Source of the DNA: Melioribacteraceae bacterium
GTDB lineage: Bacteria; Bacteroidota; Ignavibacteria; Ignavibacteriales; Melioribacteraceae
DNA length: 64,000 bases
NCBI GenBank assembly: GCA_021740785.1
Contig: JAIOZI010000011.1
Span: forward strand, 31,563-95,562
Direction of reading: 5' to 3'
A model generated the notes under the pieces. It searched no databases. It saw nothing but the letters and a program-made list of their open reading frames with translations, and was not told where the DNA came from. Below are positions 36,682-45,176 of this stretch, in pieces. A program made the translations under genes and the position numbers. The stretch's first letter is position 1; every line of letters starts with the position of its first letter.

Positions 36682-36697
36682 AAAGTTCCTCAAAATG

Positions 36698-37549
36698 TTA
36701 ATATGAATAAATTCCGCTAAAAATTTCTTTAGCCGGACCTGTCAATGATATTTCAGTAAAAATATTATTGCTCTGTTGAAAATCAACCAAAAGTTTATCT
36801 CCTCCTCGAGTTATAAATTCACAAGGGGGATTTAAAATGTTTTTAAGTGACAAAATAATTGCGGCTGCAACCGTGCCCGTGCCGCATGCAAGAGTCTCGT
36901 CTTCAACTCCTTTTTCGAATGTACGAATATAGGCTTTATCTTTCTTTATTTGTATAAAATTTGCATTAACTCCGTTTGGTTTAAATTCCGGCAAGCGGCG
37001 AATTTCTTTACCGAAATTGAAAACGTCCACCTTATTTATATCCGAATAATTACTGAACGGATTATTTGGATCGCTTAAAATATCATTCACAAAAACTACT
37101 ACGTGTTCCGATCCTGTATCTGCATAAAATGCATTCACCAATTGATTGTGAAAATTAATATTGAAATCCAGCTTTATTTTTCCAGGCGGATTCAAATTAA
37201 ATTTTATCAGATCAGCATCTAGAACTTCGCCCGAATATTCAGCGCCGTTGGCAAAAAACGAAGCGTGTTTTTCGATCCATTTATTTGTCGATGCATAAGC
37301 GATTGAACATCTTGCTCCGTTTGCGCATAAATTGCCCGAGCTTCCGTCGGAATTAAAATATTCCAGTGAATAATCAAATCCGGCAATTTTATTAATCACC
37401 AGAACACCATCCGAACCCACACCTGTTCGTCTCTGGGCTATTGCTTTTATTAAATCTCGATCAACATCAATATTTTCATTTTTTGTCTTATCGATCAATA
37501 CAAAATCGTTGCCCGCTCCGCTGTATTTATTGAATGTTAGTTTTTTCAT
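36698..37549 (-). CDS. dapF: Diaminopimelate epimerase
   Basis: 283 residues. NKYSGAGNDFVLID opens it; the two catalytic cysteines are in GNLCANGARC and ACGTGTVAA. It converts LL- to meso-diaminopimelate for lysine and peptidoglycan. The bases just before the ATG (37549) hold no Shine-Dalgarno, and the best promoter ends only about 10 bases away, so a nearly leaderless mRNA is possible. Confidence 0.97.
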   Translation of the reverse strand: MKKLTFNKYSGAGNDFVLIDKTKNENIDVDRDLIKAIAQRRTGVGSDGVLVINKIAGFDYSLEYFNSDGSSGNLCANGARCSIAYASTNKWIEKHASFFANGAEYSGEVLDADLIKFNLNPPGKIKLDFNINFHNQLVNAFYADTGSEHVVVFVNDILSDPNNPFSNYSDINKVDVFNFGKEIRRLPEFKPNGVNANFIQIKKDKAYIRTFEKGVEDETLACGTGTVAAAIILSLKNILNPPCEFITRGGDKLLVDFQQSNNIFTEISLTGPAKEIFSGIYSY

Positions 37550-37559
37550 ATAAGATGTT

Positions 37560-37588
37560 AATTTAAGCTATTAACAAAAGGTATGCAA
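37560..37588 (-). promoter_or_regulatory. Putative dapF promoter
   Basis: On the minus strand, TTGCAT (37588-37583), a 17-base spacer and TAAATT (37565-37560). Transcription would begin near 37553, about 4 bases before the dapF ATG. Confidence 0.4.
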
Positions 37589-37674
37589 CGAAAAATGAAA
37601 ATTACCGGTTAAATTCGAACTTTGCTATTAGAAAGAATTTTAAATCATGTCATCTACTGCATATGAAATTAGTT

Positions 37675-38703
37675 CTAATAACTTGTTGAATCAATTTTTA
37701 CTTTTCCTCTAAAAACCCAATATATTGCAAAAGTATAGGCAAGTACAAAAGGAATACCAATTATTGCTATAGTTAACATGATTCCCAATGTCTTCTGTGA
37801 TGAGGCTGCATTATAGAGATTCAAACTATATTCAGGATTGGGATTGGATAGAACTAAATTTGGAAATATACCGATTGCAAATAAGATCATTAAGGAAATA
37901 ATCGTTGCTCCTGATGAAAGGAATGCTAGAAAATCACGGTTGTGATGAATCTCCCTCGGTATGTTTGCAATAGCCAGCATATTTAGTATTGCAACTCCAA
38001 ACAAAAATGGATTATCGACAAAGTGTTTGGTCATATTCGGATAATAAATCAGCGTAGCCATTGTTACAGTTGTATACATTATAACAAAGAAAATTATTGC
38101 ATTGTTAATCCAACCGCGTACTGTTTCGTGCAATTCATTTTCTGTTTTCATCGTAAGGTAAATTGATCCGTGCATCATAAAGAGAGCGACTGTTGTAACG
38201 CCAACCATCAGTGTGTAAGGTGAAATCAAATCCCAAAAAGTTCCGATAAATTCTTTATCCGGTCCTAATGGAATTCCGGCAACAATATTCCCCAAGGCAA
38301 CACCCATTAAAAAAGCAATTAATATACTTGCAATGCTGAATGCCGAATCCCAAAATTTTCTCCACCAAAGCATCGGCTGCTTGCTGCGAAACTCAATTGC
38401 TACGGCTCTGAAAATAAGCATGAAAATCAATAACATAAAAGCAGTATAAAACCCGCTGAATACCGTAGCATAAACATGTGGAAATGCAGCGAACAAAGCT
38501 CCGCCTCCTGTTACAAGCCATACTTCGTTACCATCCCAAACCGGTCCTATTGAATTTAGAGCAAGTCGCCTGTTGGTATCGCCTTTAATAAAAAGGTAGA
38601 TTGCTCCAACTCCTAAATCAAAACCATCTAGAATTGCATAACCGCTTAATAGAACCCCGATTAGAATAAACCAAATTGTATTGAGATCAAATGTAAATTC
38701 CAC
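37675..38703 (-). CDS. cydB: Cytochrome bd oxidase subunit II
   Basis: 342 residues, about eight to nine membrane helices. The N-terminus has the CydB features IWFILIGVLLSGYAILDGFDLGVG and GPVWDGNEVWLVTGGGALFAAFPHVYA. With CydA it forms the high-affinity quinol:O2 oxidoreductase of the inner membrane. GTG start. Eight bases after cydA. No small CydX-like ORF was noticed after it. Confidence 0.97.
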   Translation of the reverse strand: MEFTFDLNTIWFILIGVLLSGYAILDGFDLGVGAIYLFIKGDTNRRLALNSIGPVWDGNEVWLVTGGGALFAAFPHVYATVFSGFYTAFMLLIFMLIFRAVAIEFRSKQPMLWWRKFWDSAFSIASILIAFLMGVALGNIVAGIPLGPDKEFIGTFWDLISPYTLMVGVTTVALFMMHGSIYLTMKTENELHETVRGWINNAIIFFVIMYTTVTMATLIYYPNMTKHFVDNPFLFGVAILNMLAIANIPREIHHNRDFLAFLSSGATIISLMILFAIGIFPNLVLSNPNPEYSLNLYNAASSQKTLGIMLTIAIIGIPFVLAYTFAIYWVFRGKVKIDSTSY

Positions 38704-38711
38704 TTTTAACT

Positions 38712-40088
38712 CTAGTTTGTTTTATCAAATAAATGTTTTTGTTGTGAATATAATCTTGAAGATTGTTCTGCTTCTTCCGGTCCGTGCTTAATTTTTTCAT
38801 TCAACAGATAAAGGAAAAGCACGAATAGGAATGCATAAATTATTATGAACAAAATAAGAGAAAACAAAACCTGCTCAGCGGAAACAGCTTTTGATAATGC
38901 TTCCGATGTCCTGAGTAAACCATAAACAATCCATGGCTGTCTGCCAACTTCGGCGGAGATCCAGCCTATTTGATTTGCAACTTGAGGCAGCAGTACAGAA
39001 AAGACCAATATGTAAAGGAACCACCTGTAATGAGTGATTTTATTTCTAAACCAGAGAAATCCTCCGAGTAAACTTATCACGATTAGAGTGAATCCGATAG
39101 CAACCATCAAATGATAAGATTGAAAAACAATATTAACCGGAGGTCTATCACTTTCGGGGAAAGCATTAAGACCGGTTACCGGGGCTTCCGAATCACCGTA
39201 AACCAAGTAACTTAATAAACCCGGTACTTCAATTCCAAAGTCCACCTTTTGATTTTCTTCATCTACCCAGCCAAATAAATAAACTGATGCATGCGCAGAG
39301 GAATCAAAATGAGCTTCATAAGCAGCCAATTTCGCCGGCTGAGTTTCACTAACACCTACAGCACTTTGATGCCCCGTAAATAATTGGAACAACGAAGCAA
39401 GTATTGCCAATGAAAGAGCAATTTTTATCGCCTTGGTTGACATTTCAACATGTCTATTTTTTAGTATATAATAAGCGCTGACACTTAGGACTAGAAATGC
39501 TCCGGCTAACCATGCCCCGGATAATACATGCGACAATCTTTCAATAGAAGAGGGATTGAATATCATTTCCCAAAAATCAGTAATTTCTGCTCTCGCATTA
39601 AGTCCCTCACCAACAATATGATAACCTGCAGGAGTTTGCTGCCATGAATTTGCAACTACAATCCAGACTGCACTCATCATAGAACCGAGTGAAACCATAA
39701 GTGTTGAGAAAAAATGTACTTTAGGAGAAACCTTATTCCATCCAAAAACAAGAATTGCTAAAAAGCCTGATTCCAGAAAGAAAGCAAAAATTCCTTCTGC
39801 TGCTAATGCGCTTCCGAATATATCGCCGACGTACCTTGAGTAAGTTGCCCAGTTGGTTCCGAATTCAAACTCCATTACAATACCCGTTGCAACTCCAATT
39901 GCGAAAGTTAGAGCAAAGACCTTTACCCAAAATTTGGTCATTCTTTCATATACTTTATCGCCGGTCTTTAAGTATAATCCTTCCATCACGACTAAGAGAA
40001 CGCCAATACCGATACTTAACGGTGGATAGATATAATGGAAAGCGATTGTAAAAGCGAATTGTAGGCGGGCTAATATTTCAACATCCAT
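38712..40088 (-). CDS. cydA: Cytochrome bd oxidase subunit I
   Basis: 458 residues, shorter than the about 520 of E. coli, which means a short Q-loop. Heme b595 ligand His is in [17 protein letters not shown] (about residue 18), the Q-loop begins near LLSYLVYG, and [15 protein letters not shown] is the CydA signature. It reduces O2 to water with quinol under low oxygen. Confidence 0.97.
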   Translation of the reverse strand: MDVEILARLQFAFTIAFHYIYPPLSIGIGVLLVVMEGLYLKTGDKVYERMTKFWVKVFALTFAIGVATGIVMEFEFGTNWATYSRYVGDIFGSALAAEGIFAFFLESGFLAILVFGWNKVSPKVHFFSTLMVSLGSMMSAVWIVVANSWQQTPAGYHIVGEGLNARAEITDFWEMIFNPSSIERLSHVLSGAWLAGAFLVLSVSAYYILKNRHVEMSTKAIKIALSLAILASLFQLFTGHQSAVGVSETQPAKLAAYEAHFDSSAHASVYLFGWVDEENQKVDFGIEVPGLLSYLVYGDSEAPVTGLNAFPESDRPPVNIVFQSYHLMVAIGFTLIVISLLGGFLWFRNKITHYRWFLYILVFSVLLPQVANQIGWISAEVGRQPWIVYGLLRTSEALSKAVSAEQVLFSLILFIIIYAFLFVLFLYLLNEKIKHGPEEAEQSSRLYSQQKHLFDKTN

Positions 40089-40208
40089 GTCGGACCTTAA
40101 TTGAAATTTTTAAACAAATTTGATGAAAATGTTTCTCTAAAACTTATTCAAGGAAACTAAAATTATTATCAATAATTAACTTACAAAATTATCGAGTATA
40201 AAAAAAAA

Positions 40209-40226
40209 GGAGCCGAATATAGCTCC
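40209..40226 (-). terminator. Rho-independent terminator after the symporter
   Basis: GGAGC (40209-40213) and GCTCC (40222-40226). On the minus strand a run of eight T follows the stem. Confidence 0.85.
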
Positions 40227-40249
40227 CTTTTTGTTTCATTGAAAAATGA

Positions 40250-41887
40250 TTACCAAAAAATTGTGTACAGAAATACTAATACAATTAATATTGCATAAGC
40301 GCCAACATTGAATGAACTATCTGTTCTAAACAATTTTGCTGTAAGTATCAATCCCTTTGGATCATCGTCATTTTCAGAAGTCGTTAAGCTGATACCAAAA
40401 ACAATAGCCATTGTTATGAGCATTGTATAAAGCATTTGATCCATCCAAGGTAAATCGACAATAGCCGCTTTTAATGCAAATGCAATAAGTATTGATGAAA
40501 TTGCTCCTATTATGGCAGCGCTATTAGTTGTCTTTTTCCAGAACAGTCCCATCAAAAATATTGCAAGAATACCTGGGCTGACTAAACCTGTATATTCTTG
40601 AATGTACTGAAACATTTGAGGAATATTTCCCATAACAGGTGCGAGAGCAATTGCAATCACTAAAGCAACTGCTGCAGTAATTCTTCCGATTTTAACCACA
40701 ATTCTTTCAGATGCGTTTTTATTAATGTAAGGTTTGTAAATGTCCATCGTAAAAATAGTTGATGTTGAATTTAACATCGAAGCAAGTGAAGAAACTATAG
40801 CTGCAGTAAGTGCTGCAAGTACCAATCCCTGGAAACCGTTAGGGATGAACGTACTTATTAACCATGGGTAAGCTTTATCAAAATTAACGCTTCCATCGGC
40901 TTTTGTGAAAGACTCTTGAACTCCAGGTATAAGAGCAGTTCCCTCCGGTTGAGTAAACATTACATAAACAACAATTCCTGGAATTACAACTATCAGAGGG
41001 ATGATCAACTTTAGCCCGGCAGCAAACACAATGCCTTTTTGAGCTTCTTTGATTGACTTCGCGGCGAGTGTCCGTTGAATAATATACTGGTTAAATCCCC
41101 AGTAATAGAGATTAGCAACCCACAATCCGCCAATTAAAACAGCAATTCCGGGAAGATTAAAATACTCGGGATTTTCACGAGACAAAATCATGTGAAATTT
41201 TTCGGGAGCTTTATCAAAAACATGAGCAAGACCGTTGAAGATGCCTCCCTCGGGTGTTACGGCATTCAGCGCTAAAATAGTAGTTATCAATCCACCGATA
41301 ATCAACAATCCTACCTGTAAAGCATCCGTCCAAGCAACAGCAGATAATCCACCATAAAGTGAATATGCCGCGGCTATAAATGCAAGTCCTAAAATTGCAT
41401 AAAAGATCAAACTACCGTCGCCATTACCGATTATGGTATCAATTGCCTTACCTCCTAAAAATAGGACTGAGGTAAGATTTACAAATATGAAGAGTGCGAC
41501 CCAGAATATCGCAAGAATTGTTTTAAGATTGGTGCTGAATCTTTGTTCAATAAATTCAGGAATTGTGTACAACCCTTTCTCAATAAAAATAGGCAGAAAA
41601 AATTTACCTACAATAATTAGAGTGATAGCAGCCATCCATTCATAAGATGCAATTGCTAAACCAATTGCAAAACCCGATCCGGACATTCCAATGAATTGTT
41701 CGGCAGAAATATTTGCTGCGATTAGTGAAGCACCTATTGCCCACCATGGTAAAGATTTTCCGGCAAGAAAATAATCTTTTGAATCTTTTTCATGACCTTT
41801 TTTATCCCTAGAAACCCAAAGACCTAGAAAAACAATAAAAACGATATAGCCCACAAATATTCCGTAATCAAGCGCAGAAAAACTCAT
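40250..41887 (-). CDS. Sodium:solute symporter (SSS/SGLT family)
   Basis: 545 residues, about 13-14 membrane helices. GKSLPWWAIGASLIAANISAEQFIGMSG is the SSS N-terminal signature and YSLYGGLSAVAWTDALQ the middle one. It resembles the SGLT/vSGLT branch more than proline or pantothenate carriers, so a sugar or polyol is the likely substrate (inference). ATG 41887 is chosen; GGAG lies 5 bases before it. Transcribed alone, with its own promoter and terminator. Confidence 0.93.
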   Translation of the reverse strand: MSFSALDYGIFVGYIVFIVFLGLWVSRDKKGHEKDSKDYFLAGKSLPWWAIGASLIAANISAEQFIGMSGSGFAIGLAIASYEWMAAITLIIVGKFFLPIFIEKGLYTIPEFIEQRFSTNLKTILAIFWVALFIFVNLTSVLFLGGKAIDTIIGNGDGSLIFYAILGLAFIAAAYSLYGGLSAVAWTDALQVGLLIIGGLITTILALNAVTPEGGIFNGLAHVFDKAPEKFHMILSRENPEYFNLPGIAVLIGGLWVANLYYWGFNQYIIQRTLAAKSIKEAQKGIVFAAGLKLIIPLIVVIPGIVVYVMFTQPEGTALIPGVQESFTKADGSVNFDKAYPWLISTFIPNGFQGLVLAALTAAIVSSLASMLNSTSTIFTMDIYKPYINKNASERIVVKIGRITAAVALVIAIALAPVMGNIPQMFQYIQEYTGLVSPGILAIFLMGLFWKKTTNSAAIIGAISSILIAFALKAAIVDLPWMDQMLYTMLITMAIVFGISLTTSENDDDPKGLILTAKLFRTDSSFNVGAYAILIVLVFLYTIFW

Positions 41888-41950
41888 ATTCACTCCAGAT
41901 TAAAAATTCACACAACAATAAGTTCTTTTTTAGAATCAATTGAGAACACA

Positions 41951-41979
41951 ATTATAGTCAGATAAATAAATTGAATCAA
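41951..41979 (-). promoter_or_regulatory. Sigma70-type promoter of the symporter gene
   Basis: On the minus strand, TTGATT (41979-41974), 17 bases, and a perfect TATAAT (41956-41951). The predicted start near 41944 leaves a leader of about 57 bases with GGAG. Confidence 0.7.
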
Positions 41980-42352
41980 ACAAAAATGTTATCGTATGAG
42001 ATTATTATATTAGAGAGAAAATCTTAATTTGAATTAGATTCATAAGATGAGAGTGATAAAGTAGATGAGAATTATAATGATATCAACTCCCTCTAATTAT
42101 TTGAATAATTTGGAATGTGATCCGAGTCTGAGAGAATCAATTGTTGATTTTCGATTTGATAGTTATTAATAATAACTACGGTTTTATAACACTCAATGTA
42201 GCTTATATAATTGCACTTTAACTGCTAGTCTTGAAACTTCTTTGGCAGTTTAGTGCCGTTAAATATCATTTTTAGTAAGTCGACTTCTCAATTTTTCTAA
42301 GTATGTGTTTTTTCTCATTTTCTACCTAAATGATTCCGATTTCTTGAAAACA
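41980..42352. other. Intergenic stretch between the symporter promoter and the toxin gene
   Basis: No convincing gene. It contains a perfect AT-rich palindrome TAGTTATT-AAT-AATAACTA (42160-42178) and a small GGCA/TGCC hairpin near 42244-42257. A 34-codon open frame starts at ATG 42065 but has no Shine-Dalgarno. On the minus strand this region is the toxin's 3' untranslated part. Confidence 0.4.
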
Positions 42353-42634
42353 TTATTCATAAACACTTCCTCGATAATCAATATTTACAACTGTTACTAT
42401 AATTGTTTTCCCTGAGTCTGAATAATTAAAAATAATTCGAAGGTCACCTCTGCGAATTCTAAACAGTCCTAAAAGTTTCCCTCGCAACATTTTGAGATCG
42501 ATATTCTCTTCTTTTCCGTTAATCTTTCTTACTGCTTTTTTGATTAAATCGAAAATTTCTTCAGAGGGAATGTTGTTCTTGGCTAAAAACTTATCTGCCC
42601 TTTTTTCGTAATCTATCTGGAGTATCTTTCCCAT
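42353..42634 (-). CDS. RelE/ParE-type toxin
   Basis: 93 residues. The order KRADKFLAKN...KAVRKINGKEENIDLKMLRGKLLGLFRIRRGDLRIIFNYSD...VVNIDYRGSVYE is that of RelE/ParE toxins: a basic patch with LFRIRRGDLRIIF and the terminal (D/H)RxxVY motif. RelE cuts mRNA in the ribosome and ParE poisons gyrase; which applies is undetermined. Its ATG overlaps the antitoxin stop by one base (TAATG). Confidence 0.9.
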   Translation of the reverse strand: MGKILQIDYEKRADKFLAKNNIPSEEIFDLIKKAVRKINGKEENIDLKMLRGKLLGLFRIRRGDLRIIFNYSDSGKTIIVTVVNIDYRGSVYE

Positions 42635-42915
42635 TATAAATCGATAGTGTGAGTTTCCGATCTTGATATTTTTTTATCTGCTCCGGTGCGTTCATCGAGA
42701 ATAGATTCAATGTCTTTTTGTTCTGCTTCGCTTACCGGTGGAATTCTAAGTTCAATAGGAAATTCTTTTCGATTAACGAGATTACGGAAAAAGATTCTCA
42801 CTGCTTCAGATTCACTGATTCCAATTTTATCGAGAATCTTCCTTGATTTTTTCTTTAAAGACGGCTCCAGTAAAACTCTGATTTCTGCAGTTTTTCTTTC
42901 TACTGTTTTTCTCAT
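42634..42915 (-). CDS. RelB/DinJ-like antitoxin
   Basis: 93 residues. The N-terminal ribbon-helix-helix part (AEIRVLLEPSLKKKSRKILDKIGISESEAVRIFFRNLVNR) should bind the operator; the acidic C-terminal part (SEAEQKDIESILDE) wraps the toxin. First gene of the pair, as usual. The Shine-Dalgarno GGAG lies inside the palindrome at 42922-42943. Confidence 0.88.
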   Translation of the reverse strand: MRKTVERKTAEIRVLLEPSLKKKSRKILDKIGISESEAVRIFFRNLVNRKEFPIELRIPPVSEAEQKDIESILDERTGADKKISRSETHTIDL

Positions 42916-42921
42916 TTTTCA

Positions 42922-42943
42922 TTACTCCATTTTTATGGAGTAA
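42922..42943 (-). promoter_or_regulatory. Toxin-antitoxin operator palindrome
   Basis: Perfect arms TTACTCCAT (42922-42930) and ATGGAGTAA (42935-42943) around a 4-base centre. It overlaps the end of the -10 box and contains the antitoxin's GGAG. Thus the DNA can be bound by the RHH antitoxin, and the RNA could fold over its own ribosome site. Confidence 0.75.
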
Positions 42944-42970
42944 GATAAGGGCTAACTTTTATTGAATCAA
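42942..42970 (-). promoter_or_regulatory. Promoter of the toxin-antitoxin operon
   Basis: On the minus strand, TTGATT (42970-42965), a 17-base spacer and TATCTT (42947-42942). The operator begins at its last bases. Confidence 0.6.
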
Positions 42971-43096
42971 GATAATTTTTTACTTTGCTGTGGATTCAGA
43001 GAATTGTTAAAAAGCGAGTGGTCTTTATATGCGGATTTTCCAAGAGTCCGAATTAGTGTTACGAAACTTTGTAAGTTATTATTTTAAGTTGTATTG

Positions 43097-43448
43097 TGGA
43101 GGTGGCGGGAGTTGAACCCGCGTCCGAAATTACCCATCAAGAAACGTCTACATGCATAGTTTGTTATTTAAATTCGCTTTTACAACTCCAACAAACAAGA
43201 TTTGTAAAAACTATCCCAATAAAATTTCGCATCACCTACTTGGGAAATCGGATCAGCTATCATACCTAAGCGGCGTTCTTCTAAATTTCAGTATGAGAAA
43301 ATTCAGAGAACGGCTGCGTATTTATTTACGCAGCTAAAGCGTAATCGTAGTTGTCGATTATTTTTGTTCCCACTGTTTAACGTGTCTTTGGGGAACACGG
43401 CACGCAGTTTCAAGACCAAATAATCCCGTCGAAGCCAAAGTCACCCCC
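43097..43448 (-). ncRNA. ssrA: Transfer-messenger RNA (tmRNA)
   Basis: The 5' part (43448 downward) reads GGGGGTGACTTTGGCTTCGA and the 3' part ends GGTTCAACTCCCGCCACCTCC plus discriminator A (43097). The two ends pair as a 7-bp tRNA-like acceptor stem GGGGGTG/CACCTCC. CCA is not encoded. The tag frame ends DYALAA then TAA at 43328-43326. With resume codon GGA 43370 the tag is GTKIIDNYDYALAA. A perfect hairpin GCTGCGTA/TACGCAGC spans the tag stop. It frees stalled ribosomes together with SmpB, which is not in the window. About 352 nt; one-piece form. Confidence 0.95.
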
Positions 43449-43457
43449 AATTTGGAA

Positions 43458-43479
43458 GCAACGCTTTAACGAGCGCTGC
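43458..43479 (-). other. Hairpin just upstream of the tmRNA 5' end
   Basis: GCAACGCT (43458-43465) and AGCGCTGC (43472-43479) pair with one G-U. No T-run follows, so it is more likely a leader structure for 5' processing of pre-tmRNA than a terminator of the adenosyltransferase gene. Confidence 0.35.
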
Positions 43480-43481
43480 AA

Positions 43482-43510
43482 TATTTAAAGAACATGAAAT
43501 ACTTATACAA
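43482..43510 (-). promoter_or_regulatory. Putative ssrA promoter
   Basis: On the minus strand, TTGTAT (43510-43505), 17 bases, TAAATA (43487-43482), starting just after the adenosyltransferase stop. It would give a leader of about 25 bases before the mature 5' end. Confidence 0.4.
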
Positions 43511-43513
43511 TCA

Positions 43514-44071
43514 TTATGGGGCGATTCGTTCCCATTTTATATCAGGAATATCCATAATAAAATTTGCATACCTTGCTAAAACAAACAGTAGATCAGAAAG
43601 GCGGTTTAGATAAGGCTCAATATAATTTCCGAGATTCTCAGAATGTGAAAGTTCAACTACTTCCCTCTCGGCTCTCCTGCATACTGTTCTTGCGTAATGT
43701 AACAATCCTGCAGATTTTGAGCCACCGGGCAGAATAAAAGATTTTAACTCCGGCAGTTTCGAATCATACTTGTCGATACTCTTCTCAGTTTTTTCGATCA
43801 ATGTATAATCAATCCTAGGTACGGAAAAATTTTTCTTTTCCTTTGATAATGGTGTAGCCAAATCCGAACCAAGTGTAAATAAATCATTTTGTATTGATTT
43901 TAACTCACCCGCCAATTCATCGTCATTAACTTCAGTAATTGCTAAACCAATAACAGCATTCAGTTCATCAATGGTTCCGTAAGCATTAATTCGCTTATCC
44001 GATTTCCAAACTCTTTCGCCGCCGAATAAAGCAGTCTTTCCATTATCCCCGGTTTTTGTATAAATTTTCAT
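43514..44071 (-). CDS. pduO: PduO-type cob(I)alamin adenosyltransferase
   Basis: 185 residues. KIYTKTGDNGKTALFGGERVWKSDKRINAYGTIDELNAVIG is the ATP-binding N-terminus, and LLHYARTVCRRAEREVVEL...YLNRLSDLLFVLARYAN the C-terminal part. It transfers the adenosyl group of ATP to reduced cobalamin to make coenzyme B12. It lies 3 bases after the YgfZ-like gene. No cobalamin riboswitch was seen. Confidence 0.95.
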   Translation of the reverse strand: MKIYTKTGDNGKTALFGGERVWKSDKRINAYGTIDELNAVIGLAITEVNDDELAGELKSIQNDLFTLGSDLATPLSKEKKNFSVPRIDYTLIEKTEKSIDKYDSKLPELKSFILPGGSKSAGLLHYARTVCRRAEREVVELSHSENLGNYIEPYLNRLSDLLFVLARYANFIMDIPDIKWERIAP

Positions 44072-44074
44072 TTC

Positions 44075-45157
44075 CTAGGTTATTTCCTTCACTTTAACCG
44101 AATGCAGCTCATCATTAATTTTGAGTAATATATTTCCATCCGGATCGACATACTTTGTTTTGATTAAACCCAGACCTAGATATTTATCAATTTCATTAAA
44201 ATATAGTCTTGAAGTCAATTCTCCAACAACAGTTTCATTATCATTAATTAATGACGAAGGTATTTCAAACGAATTCAGATCGAATTGAAGCCGGTAGACT
44301 TTCTTTTGCACCTTGTCGTATGTATCTAACCTGGCAATAACTTCCTGACCAATATAGCAGCCTTTTGTAAAATCAACATAGTCAATTAAACCAACTTCAT
44401 GCGGGTTGTATTGATCATTGATTTCATTCGGCACAGTTGGAATTCCCTTCTCTACTCTAAATTTTTCCCAAGCGTTTTTACCAACAAAATTTAGATTGAA
44501 CACAGACTTCGATTCTATAATTAAATCAATCATTTTTTCAAGATTATATGAATCGAATATAAGGAAGTAAGATTCGCCGAATACTTTGTGCGAATTATAA
44601 TATAAAAAATAATTTGACTCATCACCCATCACCGGGAAAACTCTATTCATGTTATGACTATCAATTTGTCTTTCACTGAGCATGTTCAAATAAGATTTAG
44701 CCTGCGGACCACTCAACTCAATGATGCTGTATTCACTCGATTGATCTTCAATCTTAACATCTTCGGTGATTATAAACTTATTAATCCAACTCATCAATTT
44801 TGATCTGAAGAAAGAATTACCAACAAGCAGTTGATAACCCTCAAAATTTATTAGTGTTGTACAATCAATAATTCTGCCCTTTTCATTTAGAAAAAGAGTA
44901 TTGGTTTTATCCAAGGGTCGCAGATTATTTGTTTTATTGGTGGAAATTCTGTTTAGGAATTCCAGAACATCATTGCCTTCCAATTTATATACTGCCCGGT
45001 CAAAATGAATCCGAATACCAACACCGTGTTTCAACGAATCATATTCATCATCGGTATTTACAAATGAAATAATAGAATCATTTTCAAGATTGATTTCTGG
45101 AAATTTATTTCTGATAATATCTACTGTTTCGATATGGTTCAAATTACCATACTGCAT
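44075..45157 (-). CDS. ygfZ: YgfZ/GcvT-fold folate-binding protein
   Basis: 360 residues. The GcvT-like fold is seen from RIHFDRAVYKLEGNDVLEFLNRISTN, and the YgfZ signature KGCYIGQEVIARLDTYDKVQKKVYRL is complete, with its reactive Cys. YgfZ proteins use tetrahydrofolate to help maintain Fe-S enzymes such as MiaB. It differs from true GcvT by that motif. Position next to the B12 adenosyltransferase is probably only operon sharing. Confidence 0.88.
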   Translation of the reverse strand: MQYGNLNHIETVDIIRNKFPEINLENDSIISFVNTDDEYDSLKHGVGIRIHFDRAVYKLEGNDVLEFLNRISTNKTNNLRPLDKTNTLFLNEKGRIIDCTTLINFEGYQLLVGNSFFRSKLMSWINKFIITEDVKIEDQSSEYSIIELSGPQAKSYLNMLSERQIDSHNMNRVFPVMGDESNYFLYYNSHKVFGESYFLIFDSYNLEKMIDLIIESKSVFNLNFVGKNAWEKFRVEKGIPTVPNEINDQYNPHEVGLIDYVDFTKGCYIGQEVIARLDTYDKVQKKVYRLQFDLNSFEIPSSLINDNETVVGELTSRLYFNEIDKYLGLGLIKTKYVDPDGNILLKINDELHSVKVKEIT

Positions 45158-45176
45158 ATACTTTCCTTTCTAATGA

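Noticed and set aside
42065..42169. 34-codon plus-strand ORF in the symporter-toxin gap
   Set aside because: No Shine-Dalgarno, no signal peptide or family-like residues, and length expected by chance.
41960..42352. tRNA or riboswitch in the symporter-toxin gap
   Set aside because: No cloverleaf arms, T-loop sequence or known aptamer core were found by eye on either strand.
43152..43337. 61-codon ORF on the plus strand
   Set aside because: It lies wholly inside tmRNA on the opposite strand.
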